From assembly GCA_024693845.1 (NCBI GenBank), contig JAILKJ010000016.1, positions 1 through 64,000 of the forward strand: a DNA stretch of 64,000 nucleotides. The letters are read 5' to 3'. The position numbers and the translations under genes are program-made. This document shows positions 10,801-19,292 of the stretch, one piece after another (positions within the stretch are counted from its first letter, which is position 1; each line of letters begins with the position of its first letter). Under the pieces are notes generated by a model. It was not told where the DNA came from, did no database searches, and saw only the letters and a list, made by a program, of their open reading frames with translations. The stretch is from Lachnospiraceae bacterium (lineage in GTDB: Bacteria > Bacillota > Clostridia > Lachnospirales > Lachnospiraceae).

Positions 10801-12050
10801 AGGATAAACTCCTTTCCGCCCTGGAAGGCCAGCATTACGACACCTCCAATCTGCAGGCCGAGATCCTTCAGAATATACTGAAGGAGGAGGAGAAGGCAGA
10901 GGAAGAACCGACTGATAAGCCCGTGGCAGAAGAACCGATGGTTGAGTCCGCAGTGGCGGCAGAACCGGTGAACAGCGCGGCAGTGGCATCCTCCGGAGCT
11001 ACCAGTGCAGCAGAGGCAGTAGCCCTTGCCAAGGCTCTGGCCAAGGCGGAAGCCATGAGAAACGCCCGGGAGCAGGAAAGCACCACCCCGGCAGTTGAGA
11101 CAGTGCCCACAGCACAGCCGATAGCAGTAGCTGTTGAAGAACCGGCAGAACCCGCAGTAGCGGCAGAACCGGCATCGGTAGTTACAGCACAGCCGGCAGA
11201 GGAATCCGTGGCCACAGCTGCAGAAGTCCCTGTGGCAGCAGAACCCGCAGTAGCGGCAGAACCGGACCAGGAAGCAGCCCCTGAGACTCAGGTCGAAGAG
11301 GAAGGCAGACTGCTGACCCGGGAGGAAAAAGACAAACTGGGCAGCGTTGCTTCGAATAAGGAGATGCAGCAGAGATTTGCCAGAGCCATCGACAATGTTT
11401 CTCTGGTACCGCTTACCGGCAATATCCTTCTGATGGGAGAAAAAGGAACCGATGCAGAGTTGACCGCAAGGGATCTTTTAAGGATCATCGGAACGGATCA
11501 TCCCTCTGTGCTTGAGGTCATGGGTGCCTTTACGGCGGAAGAGATCTCCGGCAAGGACATCGAGACTACACTGTTCTCCCTTGACAGAGGATCTCTGATC
11601 ATTGAGCAGGCAGGTGATCTTTCCACGGATGTCTGCAACAGGATCTTTGCAAAAGCCCAGACGCTGAGCAGCATCCTGCTGATCTTTGTGGATACGCCGG
11701 AGAACATGGAGAAGCTCTATCGCAGCTATCCCAAGCTGGGGGATTATTTCACGAACCGTGTTCAGATCGATGTGCTGGATAATGATGGCCTTGTGAAGTT
11801 TGCTCAGGCATATGCCAATGAGAAGGAATACTCGATCGACGAGATGGGTAAGCTTGCCCTCTACAACAGGATCGAGGATAAGCAGCGAAGTGATCATGCA
11901 GTGACCGTTGACGAGGTAAAACAGATCGTGGACGAGGCTATCGGAAAGGCTGATAAGAAGAGTGTGGGCCATCTGATGGACATCGTTTTTGCCAAGCGGT
12001 ATGATAAGGAAGACATGATCGTGCTGCGGGAAAAAGATTTTATGGAGTAA
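7872..12050 (+). CDS. TPR / acidic-repeat / Ala-rich / AAA-like protein (1392 aa)
   Basis: Translation starts at GTG after TTAGGAGAG. Residues 1-200 look like TPR-type helical repeats (QYEESKEILLMANDIKP, AVEYYKQYIQIAPRDADR). Residues 200-490 are acidic linker. Residues 490-690 are tandem repeats built from EEYPEEEYPEE and DLEEITYEEE units. Residues 714-780 are an Ala-rich helix. The last 250 residues resemble a degenerate AAA+ domain: LTGNILLMGEKGTDAE is where a Walker A loop would be, but GKT is missing, and SILLIFVDTPENMEKL resembles a Walker B/sensor region. It lies 15 bases before glgB in what looks like a two-gene operon, which hints at a scaffold role in glycogen metabolism; that is inference only. 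Confidence 0.8.
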   Translation: MDKYEYRIRAEEINSLIEQGEFSEALKIAETIDWRRVRSVVMLCKVSELYKMNRQYEESKEILLMANDIKPNSRKVIYSLCELSIKLEETVQAVEYYKQYIQIAPRDADRFILQYRLYEAQDVSLEERIAVLEEFKKRDYQEKWAYELAYLYHRIGLATRCVEECDELILWFVDGKYVIKAMELKMLHAPLTPSQQEKYNARFMEQQEAIALADETVEEEDNEPVPEPSMSISVKKVEPTKAKTTRISKLRVRKDPDSEEEIWEEETREPEADQIPEQIPQEELLSEEEDTEDEDIRIAPDAGRAPTIDLGGAIKNVIIPQRNTDELSRQAMEDALAYERAYQQAEAVRDASEEDEDADMKIAPDRRAAEPVEDEDMRIITPDADEIQVRTIDAGNRFDTMNLEEETTKYLAGEIVKLMAEEDMEATDATRALPMNSIFHDSIDTLEPHMISKAMEMAKEMNDKRLAEEAAQSVSDEQAGEQDDTAVNEEYPEGTVSDDLEEITYEEEVSEEEYPEEEYPEEEYPEEAVTEDLEEITYEEEASEEEYEQEYPEEEYPEEEYPEGEYPEEGVTEDLEEITYEEEEEASGEEYEQKYPEEEYPEEEYPGEEYPEEAVTEDLEDMAYEMDFWEEETSGDDLEEITYEEEIPEEEITEEVTQEEETKEEYPQEAVTEDLEEITYEEENPEEITEGPEVKPLVFSQSKPLPKEFIEAVQIVAMEAAKEAAAAAASAAAAAAAKEAASAVAQEAATQAAEVATQAARQAAMEAAHATADAIREIQPLPDESEEAEEAAAEIEEKEEAAPEQPMVEKQITGQLSFKDIIADWEDAKKANEEKHIEEMKQRVKEQTGPLFADFDAARASRGSDLDMLSPVLDVFHETEDLAQEVEQALNEEIQESEEVYYGADPEEEVSEEPVATAEEAEAGAPEASGIEEAEESEEGFEVAEAEEAVSVEEAEEASALADKPNSFNTAEINGLEDKLLSALEGQHYDTSNLQAEILQNILKEEEKAEEEPTDKPVAEEPMVESAVAAEPVNSAAVASSGATSAAEAVALAKALAKAEAMRNAREQESTTPAVETVPTAQPIAVAVEEPAEPAVAAEPASVVTAQPAEESVATAAEVPVAAEPAVAAEPDQEAAPETQVEEEGRLLTREEKDKLGSVASNKEMQQRFARAIDNVSLVPLTGNILLMGEKGTDAELTARDLLRIIGTDHPSVLEVMGAFTAEEISGKDIETTLFSLDRGSLIIEQAGDLSTDVCNRIFAKAQTLSSILLIFVDTPENMEKLYRSYPKLGDYFTNRVQIDVLDNDGLVKFAQAYANEKEYSIDEMGKLALYNRIEDKQRSDHAVTVDEVKQIVDEAIGKADKKSVGHLMDIVFAKRYDKEDMIVLREKDFME
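9331..9930 (+). repeat. In-gene tandem repeat coding for acidic YPEE/DLEEITYEEE units
   Basis: About 600 bases inside the giant acidic gene repeat the codons for EEYPEEEYPEE followed by VTEDLEEITYEEE, with about six copies of the DLEEITYEEE segment and one diverged copy (DLEDMAYEMD). The copies differ at third positions, so the array is old or under selection at the protein level. Confidence 0.85.
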
Positions 12051-12065
12051 GGAAAGGGGTCAGAC

Positions 12066-13988
12066 ATGGCAAAAAAAGTAGTGAATCCGGTATTTTTGAC
12101 AGATGACGATCAGTATCTGTTCGCCCAGGGAACGCATTATGAGATCTATGAGAAGTTGGGCGCACACGAGACCACGGTAGACGGTCAGAAGGGCGTGTAC
12201 TTCGCTGTCTGGGCACCCAATGCACAGTATGTGAACGTGGTGGGTGATTTCAATGACTGGGATATCTACAAGGATAATATGCAGCGCCTGGGCGGCGGGC
12301 AGATCTTTGCACTGTTCATTCCGGGGGTGAAGAAGGGAGATCTTTACAAGTATGTGATCACGACCATGACCAACGAGAAGATCTACAAGGCCGATCCTTT
12401 TGCCAATTATGCGCAGCTTCGTCCCGAGACCGCTTCCATCGTAACGGACCTGAACGACTTCAAGTGGACCGATGATGCATGGCAGGAGGCCAAGGCAGAC
12501 AGGGATGTGCAGAATTCTCCCATGGCGATCTACGAGTGCCATATCGGTTCCTGGAAAAAGCATCCCGTAAACGATCCCGAAACGGAGGGAAATGGCTTTT
12601 ACAATTACCGCGAGTTTGCGGACAGTTTTGTGGAATACTGCAAGGATATGAAATATACCCATGTGGAGCTGATGGGCATCGCAGAGCATCCCTTTGACGG
12701 CTCCTGGGGCTATCAGGTGACCGGTTACTATGCACCGACTTCCCGTTACGGCGAGCCCACGGATTTCATGTATCTGGTCAATACTCTTCACAGGGCCGGG
12801 ATCGGTGTGATCCTGGACTGGGTGCCTGCCCACTTTCCCAAGGATGAATTCGGTCTTTCCATGTTTGACGGAACGCCGCTTTTTGAGTATGCGGATCCCC
12901 GCAAGGGAGAGCATCCCGACTGGGGTACCAAGGTATTTGACTTCGGTAAAAATGAGGTCAAGGACTTTTTGATCGCAAATGCCATGTTCTGGCTTAAGAA
13001 GTTCCATATTGACGGACTTCGTGTGGATGCCGTTGCTTCCATGCTGTATCTTGACTACGGCAGAAGAGACGGAGAATGGGTTCCCAACCGCTACGGCAAC
13101 AACAAGAACCTGGAAGCCATCGAATTCTTCAAGCATCTGAATTCCATGATCAAGACGGACTTCCCCGGCTGCATGATGATCGCAGAGGAATCCACGGCAT
13201 GGCCGCTGGTGACCGGCGAGCCGAGAGAGGGCGGTCTGGGCTTTACCTTTAAGTGGAACATGGGCTGGATGCATGATTTCTGTGCTTATATGAAGCTGGA
13301 TCCGATCCTCAGAAAGGGAGCTCATTACAATCTGACCTTTGCCATGAGCTATAACGAGGCTGAGAACTATATCCTGCCCATCTCCCATGACGAGGTAGTG
13401 CATCTGAAATGTTCCATGCTCAACAAGATGCCCGGCTTCTATGTGGACAAGTTCGCAAACCTCCGTGTAGGCTACACCTTCATGTTCACCCATTGCGGCA
13501 AGAAGCTTCTGTTCATGGGTCAGGATTTCGGTCAGGACTGCGAGTGGTCCGAAGAAAGAGAGCTGGAGTGGCATTATCTGGCTGATCAGGAGCACGGCAG
13601 CCTGCATAACTACATGAAGAACCTGCTTCAGATCTACAACAAGTATCCGGCTCTGTACGAAAATGACAATAACTGGAAGAGCTTTGAATGGCTGAATCCC
13701 GACGACAAGGAGAACAGTATTTATTCCTACGTCCGCAAGTCATCCAACAATAAGAACAACCTTCTCATCCTTCTTAACATGACGCCGATGGAGAGGAAGA
13801 GCTATCGTGTGGGAGTACCGAAGAAGAAAAAATACAAGCTCCTGCTTAACAGCGATGAGCAGCAGTTCGGCGGAACCGGCATGAAGGTAGCCAAGGAGCT
13901 TTCCGCAAAAGCGGAGGATTGCCACGGCTGGGAGTATTCCATCCTGGTGGATCTGGCTCCCTATGCGGCTCACGTATACGTATACTAA
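12066..13988 (+). CDS. glgB: 1,4-alpha-glucan branching enzyme
   Basis: The 640-residue protein makes alpha-1,6 branches in glycogen. An N-terminal CBM48-like domain (GVYFAVWAPNAQYVNVVGDFNDW) precedes the GH13 barrel. Catalytic positions are visible: the nucleophile Asp in GLRVDAVASM (near 320), the general acid Glu in MIAEES (near 373), and the SHDE motif (LPISHDEVVH) near 440. The C-terminal beta domain ends normally. It follows the TPR/AAA-like gene by 15 bases. Glycogen phosphorylase lies 7 kb downstream, so glycogen turnover is well represented here. Confidence 0.97.
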   Translation: MAKKVVNPVFLTDDDQYLFAQGTHYEIYEKLGAHETTVDGQKGVYFAVWAPNAQYVNVVGDFNDWDIYKDNMQRLGGGQIFALFIPGVKKGDLYKYVITTMTNEKIYKADPFANYAQLRPETASIVTDLNDFKWTDDAWQEAKADRDVQNSPMAIYECHIGSWKKHPVNDPETEGNGFYNYREFADSFVEYCKDMKYTHVELMGIAEHPFDGSWGYQVTGYYAPTSRYGEPTDFMYLVNTLHRAGIGVILDWVPAHFPKDEFGLSMFDGTPLFEYADPRKGEHPDWGTKVFDFGKNEVKDFLIANAMFWLKKFHIDGLRVDAVASMLYLDYGRRDGEWVPNRYGNNKNLEAIEFFKHLNSMIKTDFPGCMMIAEESTAWPLVTGEPREGGLGFTFKWNMGWMHDFCAYMKLDPILRKGAHYNLTFAMSYNEAENYILPISHDEVVHLKCSMLNKMPGFYVDKFANLRVGYTFMFTHCGKKLLFMGQDFGQDCEWSEERELEWHYLADQEHGSLHNYMKNLLQIYNKYPALYENDNNWKSFEWLNPDDKENSIYSYVRKSSNNKNNLLILLNMTPMERKSYRVGVPKKKKYKLLLNSDEQQFGGTGMKVAKELSAKAEDCHGWEYSILVDLAPYAAHVYVY

Positions 13989-14004
13989 AGAATTCAAACG
14001 GAAA

Positions 14005-14039
14005 CACCCCGCCGAAATTGTTTCGGCGGGGTGGTTTTT
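14005..14039 (+). terminator. Terminator after glgB
   Basis: A 13-base-pair perfect stem, CACCCCGCCGAAA (14005-14017) with its complement at 14021-14033, encloses a 3-base loop and is followed by TTTTT. It lies between convergent genes and could also act weakly on the minus strand. Confidence 0.9.
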
Positions 14040-14047
14040 CGGAATCC

Positions 14048-15664
14048 TTACCTGATAGTGATCTTTACATTTTTCTTTATGATCTTTGATTTGTACTTTT
14101 CATTTCCTGCAGCTTTTACCTCGATCTTCAAAGTATATACACCTTTCGGGATCTTTTTCCGGACCGTGATCTTTTTGGAGGAAGAATTGACCTTAAAGAG
14201 CTTTTTGAATGCGGCCTTTTTGCTCTTTCCTTTTTGTACACTTACCAGTCTGTAGGTTACTTTTCCCTTGGCATTTTTAACGGTGATGACCTTTGAAAGC
14301 TTGACATTGACTTTCTTCTTATCCGTTTTGGTTTTTTGCAGGGTGAGCTGTTTTGTTTTAAGCGTTATGGTATTGGCTGCTTTTTCCGTCTTCTGCGTTT
14401 TGGGCGGGGTTACGGTGGGTGTATCCTTGGGGGCCTCCTTCCAGGAAGCATAGACATCCAGGTTCAGCTCACTCTTTGATACATTGGAAGCATCGCCTTC
14501 CCAGTTGGGGCGGCATTTCGTTGTGTTCAGGTTCGTGAAGGGCTGATGTGCCCCCTCTTCATCAATATAATACCAGCCGTCAAAGGTGTAGCCGCTTCTT
14601 AAGGGAGCGGTTTCAAGACCTGCCTTTGAAAAAGTGTTCTCATCCCAATAGGCCTCATAGATCCAGTTCTTCTGTCCCAGGATCGTACCGCCCTCGGCGT
14701 GGTAAGTGATGGTATAGTTATCTTCAAAGTTGGGATAGACGGTAAACTGTGAAACACCGGGTTCCGTAATGGCCCATTTGCCGGGGGTAAAGCTGATGGT
14801 AGTGGTGCTCATGCCGTTGTCACCGAAAACGCGGGCTTCCTTTGGGTTATCAAAACCGAGATAGGGTGTGGCTTCCCAGCAGGTAAAGTGCCTTCCGGCG
14901 GAGACAGGATCGTTGACTACCACCTGATAGGCTTCGTTTCCGTTGTACCAGACCGGACAGGTTTCAGCAGGGCTTTTTGCTCCCTGGAAGGTGATGTCGG
15001 TTACATCTTCATGGCGATGGATATCCCAGTTAATGGTCCATTTTGCGGGATACCAGTAGGCTTTGTAGCGCAGGGTCTTGATCTGGGTCTGGGAGATCAT
15101 GGCGCCTTCGGCATCATAAGTGTTGCCGCTGATGGTCTGATAATCTCCTCTATCGGTCAGGAAGGCGGCATAGTTTTCCGTGTTGTTGGTGAAGGAGGTG
15201 TAGCCTTCCGTTAAGTAGAAGGTTTCATTTTTCTCTTCTCCGGGTTTATAACTGATCTGAGCCGTATTTTCACTGATCTGACCGGAGGCCGTAAACCTGG
15301 GTGTCGCTCCAGGGGTGAAATCATAAATGTCGCTGATCACCATACCGGCGGTCTTCAGCTTTACAGCACACGCTTTGCCAGTGTTTCCGATGGGTTGTGT
15401 GTACTCATCATCAAACACATTAAAGGAAACCGTCTCCCCGGGCATGACCAGGTATCCGTCGACGTTCTTGGGTAGCGACTGGATATAGCTGCCGTAGTTG
15501 TCATGGGTTATGCTCCAAGTCTGTCCCCAGGAAGGGGGATAGGCGGCTTTGACCGAAAGATTGCCGGAAAGCGCACCTGCCGGCAGAAAGGTCGCCAGCA
15601 GAGCCATGATCAGGCACCATGCTATGTGAAGTCGTATTTTGGATAATGCACTTTTTGATCTCAT
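14048..15664 (-). CDS. Secreted surface protein with InlB-type repeat and basic C-terminal domain
   Basis: The 538-residue product starts with a clear signal peptide (positive n-region, then WCLIMALLATFLPAGALS, cleavage likely near VKAA). The middle contains beta-rich segments and at least one Listeria/Bacteroides InlB B-repeat, seen as YTITYHAEGGT with SGYTFDGWYY (near 320-370). After a Pro/Thr linker the last 110 residues form a very Lys-rich domain (TLQKTKTDKKKVNVKL). Such basic tails recur in Lachnospiraceae exported proteins and may bind anionic cell-wall polymers, which is inference. No LPXTG motif is present. It is convergent with glgB and stands alone. Confidence 0.8.
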   Translation of the reverse strand: MRSKSALSKIRLHIAWCLIMALLATFLPAGALSGNLSVKAAYPPSWGQTWSITHDNYGSYIQSLPKNVDGYLVMPGETVSFNVFDDEYTQPIGNTGKACAVKLKTAGMVISDIYDFTPGATPRFTASGQISENTAQISYKPGEEKNETFYLTEGYTSFTNNTENYAAFLTDRGDYQTISGNTYDAEGAMISQTQIKTLRYKAYWYPAKWTINWDIHRHEDVTDITFQGAKSPAETCPVWYNGNEAYQVVVNDPVSAGRHFTCWEATPYLGFDNPKEARVFGDNGMSTTTISFTPGKWAITEPGVSQFTVYPNFEDNYTITYHAEGGTILGQKNWIYEAYWDENTFSKAGLETAPLRSGYTFDGWYYIDEEGAHQPFTNLNTTKCRPNWEGDASNVSKSELNLDVYASWKEAPKDTPTVTPPKTQKTEKAANTITLKTKQLTLQKTKTDKKKVNVKLSKVITVKNAKGKVTYRLVSVQKGKSKKAAFKKLFKVNSSSKKITVRKKIPKGVYTLKIEVKAAGNEKYKSKIIKKNVKITIR

Positions 15665-15967
15665 TGCGTTACCTCCTTTTTAAGATGGATCCTATTGGGT
15701 TTACTATAGCATTTTTCCGGGGATAAAAGCAAGGCGCCTCAAAAAGGCGATTCATGGAGCTTTCCGCCGATATCCCGGGTCTTAAAAAATGAGCTTCTTG
15801 CCAGCAAGGAGTTTAACCGTATGATGAGCGCCATTCAGGCCAAAAACGAGAAGCATAAGCCGGTATTACAGTAATACGGAGCGTTAAGAAAAAAACTTCT
15901 TTCTTCATATGGAAATATTTGTTATACTTATTAGAACAGTGTCAACAAATACGAGGAGGAAACACAG
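15665..15967. other. Intergenic stretch with a short degraded frame and the ileS leader
   Basis: This 303-base gap separates the minus-strand surface gene from ileS. In-frame codons at 15752-15874 spell a peptide ending ISRVLKNELLASKEF and then KHKPVLQ-stop, with no start codon or ribosome site; it looks like the tail of a lost gene. Near 15923-15928 TATACT is a plausible -10 for ileS, but only a weak TTTCTT stands 17 bases upstream. No T-box signature (AGGGTGG) was found. Confidence 0.45.
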
Positions 15968-18900
15968 ATGTACCGCAAGGTTGAAACCAATCTGAATTTT
16001 GTGGAAAGGGAGAAGGAGACCGAGAAGTTCTGGTCGGATAACAGGATCTTCCAGAAAAGTATGGAGATCCGTGAAGGCTGCCCGACCTATACCTTTTATG
16101 ACGGACCGCCGACCGCTAACGGCAAGCCCCATATCGGTCACGTTCTGACCCGTGTTATCAAGGATATGATCCCCAGATATCGTACCATGAAGGGTTACTA
16201 CGTACCCCGTAAGGCAGGCTGGGATACCCACGGACTTCCGGTGGAGCTGGGTGTTGAGCAGCAGCTTGGCATCGACGGAAAGGAGCAGATCGAGGAGTAT
16301 GGTCTGGATCCTTTCATCCGGAAGTGTAAGGAAAGCGTTTGGGAATACAAAGGTATGTGGGAGGACTTTTCCAAGACCGTCGGATTCTGGGCGGATATGG
16401 ATGACCCCTACGTAACCTATCATGATGATTTCATCGAGTCCGAATGGTGGGCCCTTAAGGAGATCTGGAATAAGAAGCTCCTTTACAAGGGATTTAAGAT
16501 CGTGCCCTACTGCCCCCGCTGCGGTACGCCCCTGTCTTCTCACGAGGTTGCCCAGGGCTATAAAGCGGTAAAAGAGCGCTCCGCTACGGTACGGTTCAAG
16601 ATCAAGGGTGAGGATGCTTACTTTCTGGCATGGACCACGACTCCCTGGACCCTTCCTTCCAACGTTGCACTTTGCGTAAACCCGAATGAGACCTATGCAA
16701 AAGTGAAGGCAGCAGACGGCTACACCTATATCATGGCACAGGCTCTGCTGGATACGGTGCTGGGAAAGTTAGCAGAAGCTGACGATGCCAAGGCTTACGA
16801 GGTACTGGAGACCTGCACCGGTAAGGATCTGGAGTATAAGGAATATGAGCCGCTGTTTGCCTGCGCAGGCAGGGAGGCTGAAAAGCAGCACAAGAAAGCA
16901 CATTTTGTAACCTGCGATACCTACGTTACCCTGACCGACGGTACCGGTATCGTTCATATCGCTCCCGCCTTCGGTGAGGATGATGCCAGAGTGGGCCGCA
17001 CCTATGAGCTGCCTCTGGTCCAGTTCGTAAACGAAAAGGGCGAGATGACGGAGGATACCGATTATGCCGGCAAGTTTGTCAAGGATGCGGATAAGGATAT
17101 CCTCATCGATCTGGATAAGGAAGGCAAGCTGTTCGATGCTCCTAAGTTCGAGCATGACTATCCCTTCTGCTGGAGATGTGATACACCGCTGATCTATTAC
17201 GCAAGAGAATCCTGGTTCATCAAGATGACCGCTGTGCGTGATGATCTGGTAAAGAATAACAAGACCGTTAACTGGATCCCGCCTTCCATCGGAGAGGGAC
17301 GTTTCGGCAACTGGCTGGAGAACATTCAGGACTGGGGTATCTCCCGTAACCGTTACTGGGGAACTCCGCTGAATATCTGGCAGTGTGAAGAGTGCGGAGA
17401 GATGGACTGCATCGGTTCCCGGGCAGAGCTGGCTGAGAAGTCCGGCAAAGCGGACGCCGCATCCATCGAGCTTCATCGTCCGTACATCGACGAGGTGACC
17501 ATCACCTGTCCGAAGTGCGGTAAGCCCATGAAGCGTGTGCCCGAGGTTATTGACTGCTGGTTTGATTCCGGGGCCATGCCTTTTGCACAGCATCATTATC
17601 CTTTTGAGAACAAGGATCTGTTTGAGCAGCAGTTCCCGGCAGCCTTCATTTCCGAGGCTGTGGATCAGACCCGCGGATGGTTCTATTCCCTGATGGCGGA
17701 GTCAACCCTGCTGTTTAACAAATCTCCTTATGAGAACGTTATCGTTCTGGGCCTGGTTCTGGATGAGAACGGACAGAAGATGAGTAAGAGCAAGGGCAAT
17801 GCCGTAGATCCCTTTGATGCACTGGCTACCTACGGAGCCGATGCCATCCGCTGGTATTTTTACATCAATTCGGCACCCTGGCTGCCCAACCGTTTCCACG
17901 GTAAGGCCGTACAGGAGGGGCAGCGTAAGTTCATGGGTACCCTTTGGAATACCTATGCCTTCTTCGTACTGTATGCCAACATCGATAACTTCAATGCCAA
18001 TGACTACAAGCTGGAATACGACAAGCTTCCGGTAATGGATAAATGGATCCTGTCCCGCCTTAATACGGTGATCGGAGAGGTGGACAACAATCTGGAGAAT
18101 TACAGGATCCCCGAAGCCGCAAGGGCACTGGATGATTTCGTGGACGAGCTGTCCAACTGGTATGTACGTTCCAGCCGCGAGCGTTTCTGGGCAAAGGGCA
18201 TGGAGCAGGATAAGATCAATGCGTATATAACGCTTTACACCTGCCTTGTGAACCTGGCCAAGTGTGCGGCACCCATGATCCCCTTCATGGCGGATGACAT
18301 TTACAGAAACCTGGTATGCACCAATGATGCAAGTGCGCCCGAGAGTGTTCACCTCTGTGATTTCCCGAAGGCGGATACGGCTGTGATCGATAAGGAGCTT
18401 GAGGTCAACATGGATGAGCTCAGAAAGCTGGTTACCATCGGTCATGCAGCAAGAGAAGAGGCCAGGATCAAGAACCGTCAGCCCATCGCAGAGCTGTTCT
18501 ATCAGGCTGAAAAGGAGCTTCCCGACTTCTATGCGGAGATCCTTGCAGGCGAGCTGAACGTCAAGAAGGTGACCTTTGCTGCGGATACCTCAGCTTTCAT
18601 GGGCTATACCTTCAAGCCGCTCTTAAAGACTCTGGGTCCCAAGTACGGCAAGCAGATCGGTGCCATCAAGGCTTATCTTGAGACCATCGACGGAAGCGCC
18701 GCCATGGATAAGCTCAACGCCGGTGAGAATCTGGAGTTTGATGCAGACGGCGTGGCTGTCAGCCTGGCTAAGGAGGATCTGCTCATCGAAACGGCTCAGA
18801 AGGGCAACTTCGTATCCAAATCTGATAACGGCATGACCGTGATCCTGGATACGGCTCTGACTGACGAACTGATCGAAGAGGGCTATGCGGCCGAGTTCAT

Positions 18901-19126
18901 CAGCAAGGTACAGAATATGAGAAAGGATTCCGGTTTTGAGGTGATGGATCACATCAGGATCGGTATCAAGGGGAATGATAAGATCGCGGATATCGTTGAG
19001 AAGAACCGCGCTCTGATGACCGAGAAGCTCCTGGCTGACGAGATCGCAAGAGAGACCTCTTTTGCCAACGAGAAGGAGTGGAAGGTCAATGATCAGACCG
19101 TGACGATCTCCGTAGAGAAGGTCTGA
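15968..19126 (+). CDS. ileS: Isoleucyl-tRNA synthetase, eukaryal-type (IleRS2-like)
   Basis: The 1052-residue enzyme charges tRNA-Ile. The HIGH motif is in DGPPTANGKPHIGH (near 45-58), the editing domain carries TTTPWTLPSN (near 222), and the KMSKS loop is LDENGQKMSKSKG (near 600). The length, the sequence WDTHGLPVELGVEQ and the block YCPRCGTPLSSHEVAQGY point to the longer eukaryal-like class rather than the roughly 930-residue bacterial class. Cys pairs CEECG and CPKCG lie around 475-520. The ribosome site is GAGGAGG. It stands alone with a strong terminator. Confidence 0.97.
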   Translation: MYRKVETNLNFVEREKETEKFWSDNRIFQKSMEIREGCPTYTFYDGPPTANGKPHIGHVLTRVIKDMIPRYRTMKGYYVPRKAGWDTHGLPVELGVEQQLGIDGKEQIEEYGLDPFIRKCKESVWEYKGMWEDFSKTVGFWADMDDPYVTYHDDFIESEWWALKEIWNKKLLYKGFKIVPYCPRCGTPLSSHEVAQGYKAVKERSATVRFKIKGEDAYFLAWTTTPWTLPSNVALCVNPNETYAKVKAADGYTYIMAQALLDTVLGKLAEADDAKAYEVLETCTGKDLEYKEYEPLFACAGREAEKQHKKAHFVTCDTYVTLTDGTGIVHIAPAFGEDDARVGRTYELPLVQFVNEKGEMTEDTDYAGKFVKDADKDILIDLDKEGKLFDAPKFEHDYPFCWRCDTPLIYYARESWFIKMTAVRDDLVKNNKTVNWIPPSIGEGRFGNWLENIQDWGISRNRYWGTPLNIWQCEECGEMDCIGSRAELAEKSGKADAASIELHRPYIDEVTITCPKCGKPMKRVPEVIDCWFDSGAMPFAQHHYPFENKDLFEQQFPAAFISEAVDQTRGWFYSLMAESTLLFNKSPYENVIVLGLVLDENGQKMSKSKGNAVDPFDALATYGADAIRWYFYINSAPWLPNRFHGKAVQEGQRKFMGTLWNTYAFFVLYANIDNFNANDYKLEYDKLPVMDKWILSRLNTVIGEVDNNLENYRIPEAARALDDFVDELSNWYVRSSRERFWAKGMEQDKINAYITLYTCLVNLAKCAAPMIPFMADDIYRNLVCTNDASAPESVHLCDFPKADTAVIDKELEVNMDELRKLVTIGHAAREEARIKNRQPIAELFYQAEKELPDFYAEILAGELNVKKVTFAADTSAFMGYTFKPLLKTLGPKYGKQIGAIKAYLETIDGSAAMDKLNAGENLEFDADGVAVSLAKEDLLIETAQKGNFVSKSDNGMTVILDTALTDELIEEGYAAEFISKVQNMRKDSGFEVMDHIRIGIKGNDKIADIVEKNRALMTEKLLADEIARETSFANEKEWKVNDQTVTISVEKV

Positions 19127-19166
19127 AGCCGGAAATCATTAAGAAAAAATAAAATTTGTCTGACGG

Positions 19167-19210
19167 CAGGCCGGAATTGTTCGAAATAGTTGACAATTCC
19201 GGCCTGTTTT
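19167..19210 (+). terminator. Terminator after ileS
   Basis: A 14-base-pair perfect stem, CAGGCCGGAATTGT (19167-19180) with its complement at 19193-19206, has a 12-base loop and is followed by TTTT. Confidence 0.9.
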
Positions 19211-19220
19211 GTGGTAAAAT
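19190..19220 (+). promoter_or_regulatory. Candidate promoter of the chemoreceptor gene, overlapping the ileS terminator
   Basis: TTGACA (19190-19195) lies at the start of the descending arm of the ileS terminator. TAAAAT (19215-19220), preceded by TGTGG, follows after 19 bases, which is longer than ideal. The leader to the start codon would be about 65 bases. Confidence 0.5.
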
Positions 19221-19292
19221 ATTGTTTTAAGGGGATTGAACAAATGTGTCGAAACGGAATTTGACATGTATCAAATGTAATGGAGGCAGGTT

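Noticed and set aside
15665-15967. T-box riboswitch before ileS
   Set aside because: No AGGGTGG or specifier-loop-like stem was found, and the likely transcript leader is too short.
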